Positions 1-11,300 of a stretch of DNA of 64,000 bases are shown piece by piece. The position numbers were made by a program, and so were the translations under genes. The stretch spans positions 868,001-932,000 of the forward strand of contig JAHGAU010000021.1 of the NCBI GenBank assembly GCA_019925105.1. Reading direction: 5' to 3'. The notes below the pieces were generated by a model that saw only the letters and a program-made list of their open reading frames with translations, did no database searches and was not told where the DNA came from. The number at the start of each line of letters is the position of its first letter. Within the stretch, counting starts at the first letter, position 1. Origin of the DNA: Niebla homalea (Eukaryota > Ascomycota > Lecanoromycetes > Lecanorales > Ramalinaceae).

Positions 1-2206
1 ACGTATATTAATTATTAACGGACTAAATCCGTTAATTTAACGGAAAAAACTTAAGAGTATTTAAGTTTACTCCCTTTAATTTCTAATAATTATATTTAAG
101 ATAAGTAAAAAGTTTATTTTACGATAAGTATTTTAATACGTATTTAATATATTAATAACGTACGGGGATTAATATATAAAATATATCTCTTCTGCAATAA
201 GGTCGTTATTATCTTAAGATCCTTTTAATTCCTTTTTATTAAGTAACGTATTCTCTTTTTTTTTTTATTTTTAAATATAAAGGCTTAATTAACCCTTTAT
301 TTTATACGGCGTATTTAATATTTAAAATTAAACCCTTTTCTTAAGGGCTTTAATTTTCCTTAATTTAATATTAATATTTTCTTCTATAACGTTAAGGGTA
401 ATTACCGTTATCCTTTTTCTTAAGGGCGTATATCGTAAGCTTTATTTTATTTATATACTTAAGAGGATAACGTTAATAATTAAAAAGAAAAATTAACTTC
501 TGAATTTTCTATGAAATTCCGGTTATTTTAAAATAACGTATCCGTTTTATGATTTTACGGATATATTTATAAAGATATATAATGCTTAATAACGTAAGCT
601 TATTAATTATATTTAAATTTATTTATAAACTTAAGGTAATTATTAATAATAATAATTATATTTAATAATTATAGATTCCGTTAAAATTCTAAATTTAACC
701 CGCCGTAAATAAGTATAAGTTAATTTTAAATATTATTAAAATTCAATATATATATAATCCGTAAAATGGTCTATATATATTTACGGGGTTCCTAATTTTA
801 AAAATATTATTTATAATATACTTTTCGGTAACCAGAATATTCAGGCTAACTTATTAAAGTAACTTAAATTTAACGATAATTTAAAAAGTCTATTTAATTA
901 AACCGTCGCTATATTTAATAAGTTATTTCTTAATATTTAATAACTTTATAGTATATTATTTTAAAGCAATATTTCTTAAGTATAATTATAAGTTATTCCA
1001 TAATAATTATATATCTATTATTTAAGTAATATCCTTTAATCGATTAATAAAGATATATATATCCCGGAAAAAAATATATTTCCCGGAATACTTAATTATA
1101 AAAGTTATATCGGAAAACTTATTTTTATAAAAAGGGTCGAAAAATCCGACGTTACCGGGATTAAAATTTATTAATCGGTTTAACTATAAGTTTCTTATTA
1201 ATTATATTACGTTATTAAGAAGAAAAAATAAATTATTTTTAAGATTATTTTATTATTAACTTTATATAATAACGGGAATTAATTCTTAAATTATACTTTA
1301 TAGTTATATTATTTACTTTTCGGTAAAACCTATTATTTTTAATTAATTAAGCGGATTAATAAATTAAGCGAAAATTATTTCTTTAATAAAAGTACCTCTT
1401 ATTTAATATAATAAACCTGGATTTAATAAATTTAAATTTAATATATTAAATTTATTGGGCTCGGATTCCGGTTTAATACTTAAAGCCGGAGGGGAGCGTT
1501 ATAGTATTAACATTAATATAAAAGGTAAATCTGGTGGCTATTATAATAGTAGAAAACTATCTAATAAAAATAATAATCTTATAATATTAAATTTTTAAGG
1601 ACTTTAATTATATTAACATAATTTAAACCTGCTTAATTTCATTAAGGTTAATAACGATTTATATAATAATTATAATAATAATAAAACGTTTTTAAAGTAT
1701 AATAGATTACGTTAAAGTATTAAAGGATTTAAAATTTAGTTTTTAGGAATTAAATTAAGAAAAATAATAAGTTCTATAACTTTAAAAGATTTTAATTAAA
1801 GTAATCTGCTTATAGTAAATATAGTTCTTAAGTTACTTAATCGTTAATTATTCTTAATTATTTAAGCGACTTTTTCCGAAGTTAAGTATAGAATCGCCGC
1901 GGTTATTAAGTTATTGGATTTTAATAAAGTATTTAATTAATAGGTTAAAATAATAATACTAAAATCCGGTAATACTTAAGAAACTTATAATATATATATT
2001 TTTTTATAGTGCCGTTTTTAATTTTTCTTTAAAAATATTTAAAAGCGAATTAAAGGCGGTATTCTAGAGGATATAAGGCTAATGCCTTTAATACCGTTAT
2101 AAGGGAAGTATCCGTTATAATTAATAAATTAATACTTTAGTTTATATTAACGGATTTTGCGATATACGTTAATATAATATTAATATAAGTAGCTATTATT
2201 ATTATT
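1..2206. other. AT-rich RIP-degraded DNA, no gene
   Basis: No supportable gene. CpA and TpG are almost absent, TpA is dominant, and remaining C sits mostly in CpG, as expected of heavy RIP. A less mutated patch at about 1450-1560 contains a purine run (GGAGGGGAG) followed by TTATAGTATTAAC. This could be the polypurine tract and LTR start of an old retrotransposon, but no partner LTR was found. Confidence 0.7.
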
Positions 2207-2352
2207 TATTGGTATATAGATTAAAAAGTATAATAATATATAAATAATAATTCTACCTAAAGGATAAAAGCATTATAAGGATGCCTGTCCTCTACGTATA
2301 AATGGTGTCCTACACCTATTAATGCTCCTATGCATGCATGCTGCATATAATA
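2207..2352 (+). repeat. Dispersed LTR-like repeat, copy 1
   Basis: Shares an extended run of similarity with 57686-57841: both begin TATTGGTRTATRGAYY, then AAAAAGTRTRATAATATATRAATAATAATTCTACCT, and later CTGTCCTYTACRTAT, CCTATWAATRCTC and TRCGTAT/ATGCAT. Differences are mostly C/T and G/A, consistent with RIP. Small size and dispersed copies suggest a solo LTR, original ends probably TGTTGG...; no target-site duplication was found and the right end is approximate. Confidence 0.5.
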
Positions 2353-5009
2353 GTTTTCCCTTTTATAAGCTATATTATTTATTTAAGCTTACTTATTATT
2401 TACTTTAACGTTATAAAATTTTTATAATTTATTTTATAAAAAAACGTAAATTTTAAAGTTAAAATTACGGAGATTACGTTTAAATTAAGTAATTATTTAA
2501 AGATAAGTAATTTAATTTTATCTTTAATTATAAATTTAATATATTATTTCTGTTTAATTATAAATTAAGTTTTCTTTAAATTAAAATATTATTAAAGATA
2601 TTTATTTTATTGTTTTAATATTATTATTAAATTTTAATATAGCTCGTTAAGTTTAAAAAATCCGTAAATATCGATTTTTTATTAAAAATATTTAAACGTT
2701 AAAAACCGTTAATTTAAGATTTTTTATAATTTAATATTTTAAGATAATAACTTTATTTTATAATTAAAATTAATAATATTATCTTAATAATTTAATTTAA
2801 TTATAAACTTAACGATATAGTATTAATTTTACTTAAAAGTATATATTAATTTCTTTATAACGGATATTTTCTATATATTTTTTATATTTAAACGTAATAA
2901 AAATAATAAGCATAAAGATTTTATAATTAATTACGTGATTATTTAAACCCTTTTAAAGACCGATAAAGGTTTAACTTAATAAAACTTAAATTAATTTTAA
3001 GAAGCTTAGCGAAAAAGTTTTAAAGTATTAAAAATTTATTTATTTTTATCGTAAAATATATTAAATATAATATTAATAAAATTATAAGTTATTAAAACCC
3101 TAATCTTTTATAGTTAACTATAAGAATTTAAGGTACTTAAACGGTAAAATCCTTATTACTTAATTTTAAGCCGATCGTAACCGTTATTATGGTTAACCGG
3201 TTACGGAAAAAATAATATAAAATATTATTAACTTTTTATTTTTAATTAGAATTTTAAGATTATTAAATAAAGCGCTTTTTACCTTTTTTATATATATATT
3301 TATAATTTAAGTATATATAATAACCTTTAATTTTACGTTTAAAACCTTACGTAATAAATTTTAATTTTATTTAAACCGTTAATAACTTTATAAATATTCA
3401 TATTTTTATTTTAAATATTAATATTAATTTATATATTTTAATTATTATTATGACTTCTTATTATTAATATAATCCGGTAAATTCTCTTAAAAGTAAAAAT
3501 TTTAACGTAAAAAGTAAATTTTTAATTATCGCTTATTATATTAAAGTTTAACTTAATTTAAATTAAATATTTTAATTATTACTTATAAGGTTATAATAAG
3601 TTTATTAAATTATTTAATAAATAATTCTTAATTATTTATAAATCGTTAAAAACTTTATTAAAAAAGCAGATATAAATAAGTCAGAATATATTATAATAAA
3701 TAACGTAAATAATAATATAACGAATAATAATAAAAACAATATAATAAGCGATAAATAAAATAATATATTTAATAACGTAAAGGATAATATATTTATTAAA
3801 GATAAAGTTAATAAATTAAAAGAAATAAACTATTTAATCTATACTTTAAAAAGTAAATTCTAAGAAAAAAGTAAAACCGTTATATTTATTATTATCGGTA
3901 TTAATATTATAAACGGTAAATTAAATAAATCGTAAAATATATAATAATAAAAATCTATTATAATAAAGTATTTTTATTTTTTATAAAATTATTATCGGCT
4001 TTACGTATTAATAATAAGGATAAAACGCTAAGATTATAATATTTATTAATAATTTATAATATTGGATTTATACGCTTTTTCTTTAACCGTTATTACCGTT
4101 TTTTAATACCGTATTAAGGTTAGAAAATTACGGGTAATAAATATAATTTATATTATACTTAAAGTTAATTAATAAGTTATATATTATATTATACTTATTA
4201 TTTTCGATATTAAAGGTAATTATTATTTATATTCTTTTAATTGATAAATATAAAACTATTTATTTTTTTATATAATTAATATTATATTTATATTATATAA
4301 TTACGTAAGCTTATTTACTTTTTTTATAAGGTTCGATTTCCGCTTTATAAATTATTAAGTTTTAATTTTTACTTAATACAATATATTAAGTTTAACGATT
4401 GTAAATTAAAATAATAAATTATAAAGTAAAATCCTTGAAATAAAGCGTTTTTTATTTTAGATAACCTTTAATAATAGATTATAATTTTAGGCAGTAATAA
4501 TTTATAGCTTTAATTAACGGCTTAACGTTAAAAGTAATAACCGATTACCTTTTACTTAAAATATTATTAATTTACTTAACATAAAAACTTTAAACTTAAA
4601 GTTATATAATTAAAAAATATATTTATTAATTTTTACCTTTATTATATTACTTTTTATTTCTAAGTTTTATAATATTAATATAAAGGCTATTTACGTAATA
4701 TCCTTAAGCAGCGCCATTATAATATCGGGTAACGTTATAATATCGGGTAGTACTATAATATCGGGTAACGTTATAATATTAAATAATACCGTAATAAATT
4801 CAATATCAAAAATACTATAGTTTAAAGTAATAACCTATAATAAGCCTTTCTATCCTTTATTAATATATATTACGCTTAAATTCCAATAAAAGTGGATTAT
4901 AACCTTCTTATTTTATCCCGTTACCGATTACCATAATAAGTCGCAAAATCCGGGCATAACGGATTATATTTTAAGCGTTAAGGACTTTAAGTCTTATTTT
5001 TAATCTTAT
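2353..5009. other. AT-rich RIP-degraded DNA, no gene
   Basis: No open frame of interest on either strand; stop codons (mostly TAA) occur every few codons. At 4721-4770 a short direct repeat (ATAATATCGGGTAACGTT and variants) occurs three times. Nothing else was recognised. Confidence 0.7.
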
Positions 5010-5014
5010 ATTAT

Positions 5015-6061
5015 TGTCAGGGTGATAACCACTCGGCCATCCCATGGATAAAAGTAGCTATCCGGGGTAGGTAATAGCGCTTAGGGGTAAGCCGCTATTA
5101 CCATATATGAGAAGGTAGTCTACCCGGGGGATCACCCCCAGGGGTAGGCCCTACCCCGGAGCCCTTGCTCCAGGGTAAATATTACCATAATAGTATCCCT
5201 TCTCCTATAGGCTTATCCCCGAGCCTATAGACTATAAACTACGCCTCCGGAGGGGAGTTACCCCCCGGGCTGGAGGTCCTCTTAAAACCTAATTAAGTAA
5301 ATAAGTAAAAGTTAAAAGCTCCTTACTTAAGGGAGATTATTTCCGGTATAAGTCCGAACCTCTTAGGCCGGACCCGGATTTAGTAACCCGCAGGCATAAT
5401 TTAAGGGCTTAATAACTTTATAAAGGTATGGCCCGGGGTTTAATATCCTCGTTAAGAATAACTTACTTTTCTCTTATTAAGTAAGCCCGGGTAACCTTTA
5501 GTAAGTACCCGTACCCGTACCGTTCCTTATTAAGCAGGTAAAAATTACGTTTTAAGGTGCCTTACTTACGGTCCCACGATTAACCCGCGTAATTTTAAGG
5601 CGTTTTAACCTTTTATATCGGTAGTTTTTAGGTATTCCGGCCCCTTTTAATAGTTTTCGGGCATTCCGGCCCCCCTCGGTAGTTTTCTATACCTCGGACC
5701 TCGGCCCCCGGTACTATAGGGTAACGGATCCTACCCGCCCCCGTACTTACGCTCAGTCTTACCTCCTAAGTTACCTAAAAGTCTTACTTTATAAGCGTCC
5801 TCGGATTCAAACTATAAACCTACCCCTTTAAACCCTTAAGGTTAACTCCGGGGGTATATTACCCTGAAGTTACGCTATTACTCTGTTAAGGTAATAATCA
5901 CTCAGCTATCCCATAAATAAAAGTAGCTATCCGGGGTAGGTAATAGCGCTTAGGGGTAAGCCGCTATTACCATATATGAGAAGGTAGTCTACCCGGGGGA
6001 TCACCCCCAGGGGTAGGCCCTACCCCGGAGCCCTTGCTCCAGGGTAGGTACTGCCATAACA
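5015..6061 (-). mobile_element. Miniature LTR element (TRIM-like), copy A
   Basis: A 1047 bp element with TG...CA ends flanked by a perfect 5 bp target-site duplication ATTAT (5010-5014 and 6062-6066). It has two 178 bp direct LTRs (5015-5192, 5884-6061) and a 691 bp internal region with no coding potential, so it is non-autonomous. The LTR is GC-rich and rich in inverted repeats: GGTAATAGCG/CGCTATTACC arms, the palindrome GGGGTAGGCCTACCCC with one extra central C, and GGAGC-CCTT-GCTCC. On the minus strand a purine-rich stretch (AGGAGAAGGGATAC) lies directly upstream of the LTR at 5192, as a polypurine tract would, so minus orientation is preferred. The internal region has short tandem units ending ATTCCGGCCCC (5630-5700). 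Length and structure fit terminal-repeat retrotransposons in miniature; the family itself is not one I recognise. Confidence 0.85.
5900..5911 (-). promoter_or_regulatory. RNA polymerase III A-box-like motif in the LTR of copy A
   Basis: In the less mutated left LTR (5031-5042) the minus strand reads GGATGGCCGAGTGGTTA, containing the tRNA A-box consensus TRGCNNAGTGG. The right LTR has the RIP-altered version at this position. About 90 bp further along the minus strand, at 5803-5812, the internal region reads GTTTGAATCC, close to the B-box GGTTCGANTCC. Order and spacing are those of a Pol III internal promoter, but the flanks do not fold into a convincing tRNA, so function is inference. Confidence 0.35.
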
Positions 6062-6066
6062 ATTAT

Positions 6067-8189
6067 AGTTAATATTAACCCTTTAAAAGTATATTAAGTA
6101 TCTTTTAACTTATTATATATAAGCTTAATTTTTAAGGAAAGCGTATATTAATTAAAATTAGGATTCTATGAAAATTATATCTTTAACGAGGATTTTATAG
6201 TATCTATTGCGTTTCTATATTTACTAGAATAATATAAAAAGAATATTATAAGGATATTTATAAATAATAATAATATAATATAATTTACTTATCCATTAAA
6301 TAGTTTTTCTACAGATAAATAATATACTATATTATATAATTATGCTTTCTGTTATTTTAAGATATTTACTTTATCCGTAGCTTCTTAATCATATTATAAG
6401 TACTTACTTACAATTTTGACTTCTAAATAAAAGGCAATTTATATATATTTTATTAATTAATTGATATTATTAATTATGAAGGAAAAAGATAAATATATTA
6501 AGCAGAATATAAAAGGAATTAAGCTTATTATATTTAAAATTAATATTATAAAAAAGAATAATTTAAGCATAAACTTATATATATTATTTAAGTTAATAAT
6601 ATATAATAATTGTTTTAATCTATATATTAATAAAATTAATATATAAAAGAATATAATATTTATATAAATATTAAGATTAATATTTTATTATAAAACTTAA
6701 AATTTATAATAATATATATTTTTTAATTATAGAATATCCTATTTATTAAAAACCCTTCTTAAAAATTACGTTAAAATCTTAGATTTTATTTATAATTTAA
6801 TATAAAATTTAATTATTGAATATTTATAAGTTATATAGAAAAATATACTTATTTAAATTAACGCTTTTTATAATAACGTCTTTTATTAACGCTTTATATA
6901 TATTTGGGTTAAAAAGCTTATAAAATACTTTAAAGTTTATTAAGTTATTATTATTTAAAAAATAAGGAAATTTACGACGTAATTAATTATTAAGTCAATT
7001 TAACGGAAGCTTAAACGGATATCCGTTTAATTTATATACGTAAAAGATTATAAAATATATTTTCTTAGTACTTAATAAGTATTATATATTTAAAAGTAGG
7101 AAGGATTTTAAATATATATATAAATAATTAACGGGGCGAAATTTAACGTTAAATTTAACGTAAGAAACCCTTACGGCTATTTAAGAGTTTAAGGTACGTT
7201 TAACCTATACGGGCTTTTATAATTAAACTTTACAATAAAGTCTTAGCTTATTAACGCGAGTTTTAATACCTTAAACCTTACCGTTATTTTAAAGCGTAAA
7301 ATATATAAAACCCTTATAATATTAAGTAATTATATACTTAATTGGAGCCTTAAGGGCCGAATTAACCTTACGGTTAAAAAATACCTTAAGGAAGTGGTAT
7401 ACCTTATGGTACTTATATTTTTATTTATTATTAAATAATTTAATAAAAATTTATAATACTTACTTAAACCGTAAGGTCTATATTTTAAATATAAAATATT
7501 ATTCTAATTAATAATTTTTTTACTTTACGATATTTAATTTAATATAAATATAAAAAGAGAGCTAGAACTTAATTAAATAAAGCTTATATAAAACCTTAAA
7601 TACGAAAAACCTTCCTTATCCTTTTCCTTTTAACGTTAATTAATTTTATACCCTTAAGAATATATTGAAATTCTGCTTATTAATTATAAAATTTATTTAT
7701 TTATTCTTATATAATTATAATATAACGACGTATCTTATTAATACGGTTATCCTTATTATAATCTTTTATTATAACGTTAATCTGCTTTTTAACCTTACGT
7801 AATCGCTTTTTATAAGATTTTTAAAACCTTTTTCAAATTAGCTTTATCGTATTATAATATTTTATAAGAGCGATATTAATATTTTAATAATAATCGGGCT
7901 ACTTAAAGCGCTTTTATTTATTAAAACGATTTAAGGAATATTAAAATAATAATTATTAAATAAGAAATATTTAAAAAGGGTATTAATAAGGTTAATCCGT
8001 AAAGTTACTTATTACTTTAATATAAATATAAAGGTAAATATTATAGCAGATTTTAAATTAAATAAAGTAATAAGTTCTTTATTAATTAAATCATTATAAA
8101 CGGTTAAGGGTATTATCGTTAAAACTAATAATAAATAATAACTTAAAATATTAACCGCTTAAGTTAAGTTATAAGTTAAGAAACTATCT
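6067..8189. other. AT-rich RIP-degraded DNA, no gene
   Basis: Very AT-rich. A 61-codon open frame at 6461-6646 is almost pure I/K/N/L/Y and reflects base composition, not a gene. The stretch 7060-7420 is slightly richer in G and C and may be an old coding segment, but no domain could be recognised. Confidence 0.65.
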
Positions 8190-8194
8190 ACTAT

Positions 8195-8379
8195 TGTCAC
8201 GGTGTGAGGGCTGAGGTGTGAGGGATGCGATGCTGATAGCCAAGAGCTGAGTCAGTGCGCTAGGCCTAATAGGGCCTAGCGTATGCTCTCCATACACTTA
8301 CATGCATGCTGTACCATAGATTTCTCTACATAGTTGAAATTCAGTCATATTCACCCTTACTTTTACTGAGTCCCTGACA
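8195..8379. mobile_element. Solo LTR, 185 bp
   Basis: Starts TGTCACGGTG and ends GAGTCCCTGACA, giving TGTCA/TGACA inverted termini, and is flanked by a perfect 5 bp direct repeat ACTAT (8190-8194 and 8380-8384). The size, TG...CA ends and 5 bp duplication are those of a solo LTR left by recombination between the two LTRs of a retrotransposon. It contains GCTAGGCC-TAATA-GGCCTAGC, an 8 bp-armed hairpin. Unlike its flanks it keeps CpA and TpG, so it is unaffected by RIP. The parent family is not present in this window. Confidence 0.8.
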
Positions 8380-8384
8380 ACTAT

Positions 8385-11300
8385 TAAGGAAAACTTTAAA
8401 TTAATATTAAGTTACTTAAGTCCTTTTATAAGTCCGATTTTTATTATAATAATATTAATTATTTTAAGGGTTAAAAGAAGTTTTATATCCGACTCTGTAA
8501 ATCCATAGAAAGGCGAAAATTATATTAAGGGGTTTACGCCTTTTATAATAGGGGGTTTATTATACGGTTTACCGATAACGCTAGGAATATCGGTAAACAT
8601 AAAGAACTTAAATTAAGAGTTAAGATTTATGTTATAATAAAACAAAAATACGTGATATTTAATAATAACGTAAATTAAGAAATTAAAGAAGAAATTAAAG
8701 CGTAAGTATTAAGTTATAAAATAAAAAATCAAAGAAAGAAGATTATGAGTCCGCCGCCTTTTATATTTCTTCGGCTTAATATTATTATTATCTAATTAAT
8801 TATTAAGGCTCCCCCTTCCCCCCCTTTTCCCCTCTGATTGCGCTATATTTACCGATTGTTAATTTACGATAGCGATCGTAATAACCGGTTAAATCTTTTG
8901 TTTAACGCCGGTTCCGGCGTTTAAAGCTTATTTTAAATATTTACTTTAATATTAATTTAAAATATTAATAAATATAACGCTTAAGTAATCTTATCCGTAT
9001 TAATCTTAAGAAAATTTTAAGGGATTTAAATAATAAGTATCCGAGCGTTAAATATATTAAGAATGAAAACGTTAAATATTTACTTAATAACGTAATTATA
9101 ATAATAAAAAACTTTCTTTATAGCTTATTAATAAAAAGCTAATTACTTACGGAAGACCAAAAGAAAAAAACTTATATAAGAACTTTTACGATTAAATCCT
9201 TAATTAATAAGTAATACGTAATACGCAAATTTACCGTAATTAATATATAAGTAAATTTAAAATTAAATCGTAAAACTTAAGGATATAATTATAATTATAG
9301 CTTAATTAATATAAATATAACGTAAAATAATATTTTAAATAAAAAAGTAAAGTCTTATAAAGTAAAATTACTATATATAGATTCTTATAAATAATTAATT
9401 AAACGTTATAAGATAAAGAAGTTTTTTATAATTACTTTATAAAATACGGCGTACTTTATATTAAAAGCTTAATAAGAAAAAATTAAATATTATTAAAATA
9501 AAAACTATAATTAAAAAGGCTATAATAAAATAAATAATCCCTATAGGATATAATTAATATTATAGACTTAATAAAGGGTTAATAGTTTATCCGATTAATA
9601 TATATTAACTTTATATAAACCGGGTAAAATATAAATTAATTTTAAAGCCTTACGTTTACTTAATATTGATATTAACGGCGTAATAATATTTCTTAACGGG
9701 AAAAAATATAATATTAAAAAAGATTAAGCGGCTATATAAGGTATTTAATAGTTATAAAAAATACTTATAATATAAAGAAAGATAAAAAATAATTATTACT
9801 TTTCAGAAGATTTTATGTTAAGATTTAAAGTATAAAGTCGACCCCGTAATATATTTAATTAATTATTATAATTATATTAATAAAAATAATTATAATAAAA
9901 AAATTTTATAAAAAAAGAAAAATAAAATAAAGCTTTTAAATATATATATTAACTTAAAAGCTTAACTTAATTTTAATTATTATATAAATAATTAAATTAT
10001 AAATAATATAAGTATTATTAAAATAACTAATATATATTAAAGTAATACGCTTTAAATTAAGTTAAAAAGCTATTTAAAAATTTAATTACCTTAAATTAAA
10101 TATTTTTAAGATAAGTAAATTAAGAAAAATAATCCGTAAAAATAATAAATAACGCTTAATTTAAATTAAGTATTATTATATATACTATTATTAAGCTTAA
10201 TTTAAAATAAATTTCTTATTATTTTAAGTTATAGCTTTTATAATTAAAAAATCGGTAAATACGTTAAGAACTTTAAAGCGAAAGTAATATATAATTATAT
10301 AAAAGATAATTTATATTATTAAATACGTATTAATTAAGTAATTAAACTCTATAATAATAATAATCTTTACGGGTAATTACTTAAGCCTTAAAATATTAAT
10401 TATAATCTCCGCGTTAAGTTTTACGATCTTTTACGATAATATTAAATTATATTAACCATTTTCCTTTATAAGAAGTAAGTAATTTAATAGTTAATATTTA
10501 TAAAAGCTTATAATTTCTTAATATATAAATTTTAAATATTTTAATTAAATTCTTTTTGGCGGCTTAATTATATATTAATTAATTTAATTATTATAAGCCC
10601 GTAAAATACTTAAAACTTAAAATATCTATAATTATAATTTAATAATACGTATAATAAATAACGTCTTAAATATTTTTAATTTATTAATAAACTTTTTATG
10701 TTACGAGAACTTATCTTAAAGGGCGGTATTGTCCTTATAAAGTTAAATTCGATTTACTCCGTAATTTACCGTATTATATACTTTAAAGAAAGCTTTAATA
10801 TTTATATATTTTTACGGGATACCTTTTATTAAGATTATCGATATACGTTTTAAAGATTAAAGATATTATTACCGGTAAGAAACGAAAAGGCGGGTTTTAG
10901 CTTAAATTATAAGGTAAAAATAAATATAAAAAATGACTTATAATATCAAATAAACTTAATAAATAAAATTATAAGAAGTTTTTATACCGTTTTAAATAAA
11001 GTAATTAAATCCTTAAATATTGGATTTTGCCGATCGGATTATATTTAAAGAAATTAAAATGGGCATTATTATAAATATTAAAGGCAGAAATAACTTTATA
11101 ATTAATTAAAAATAACAATAAAAAAAAGAATTCGTTTAACCAGTATAAATTAAAATATAACGCCCGTTTTAAGAAAACAGCGTAAATTACTTTAATTATA
11201 TAACGGTTAAATATTAATAATATTATAAGGCCCCTATTTTTTAACTTAAGATTACCGTTTAACTTAAATAAGTCCGGCGCTTTTAATTTACGGTATTACT

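Noticed and set aside
5015..6061. Full tRNA inside the miniature LTR element
   Set aside because: The A-box is exact and a B-box-like word follows, but the B-box is not in a paired T arm, so only promoter-like motifs are claimed.
6461..6646. 61-codon + frame
   Set aside because: Composed almost only of I, K, N, L and Y in RIPped DNA; reflects AT content.
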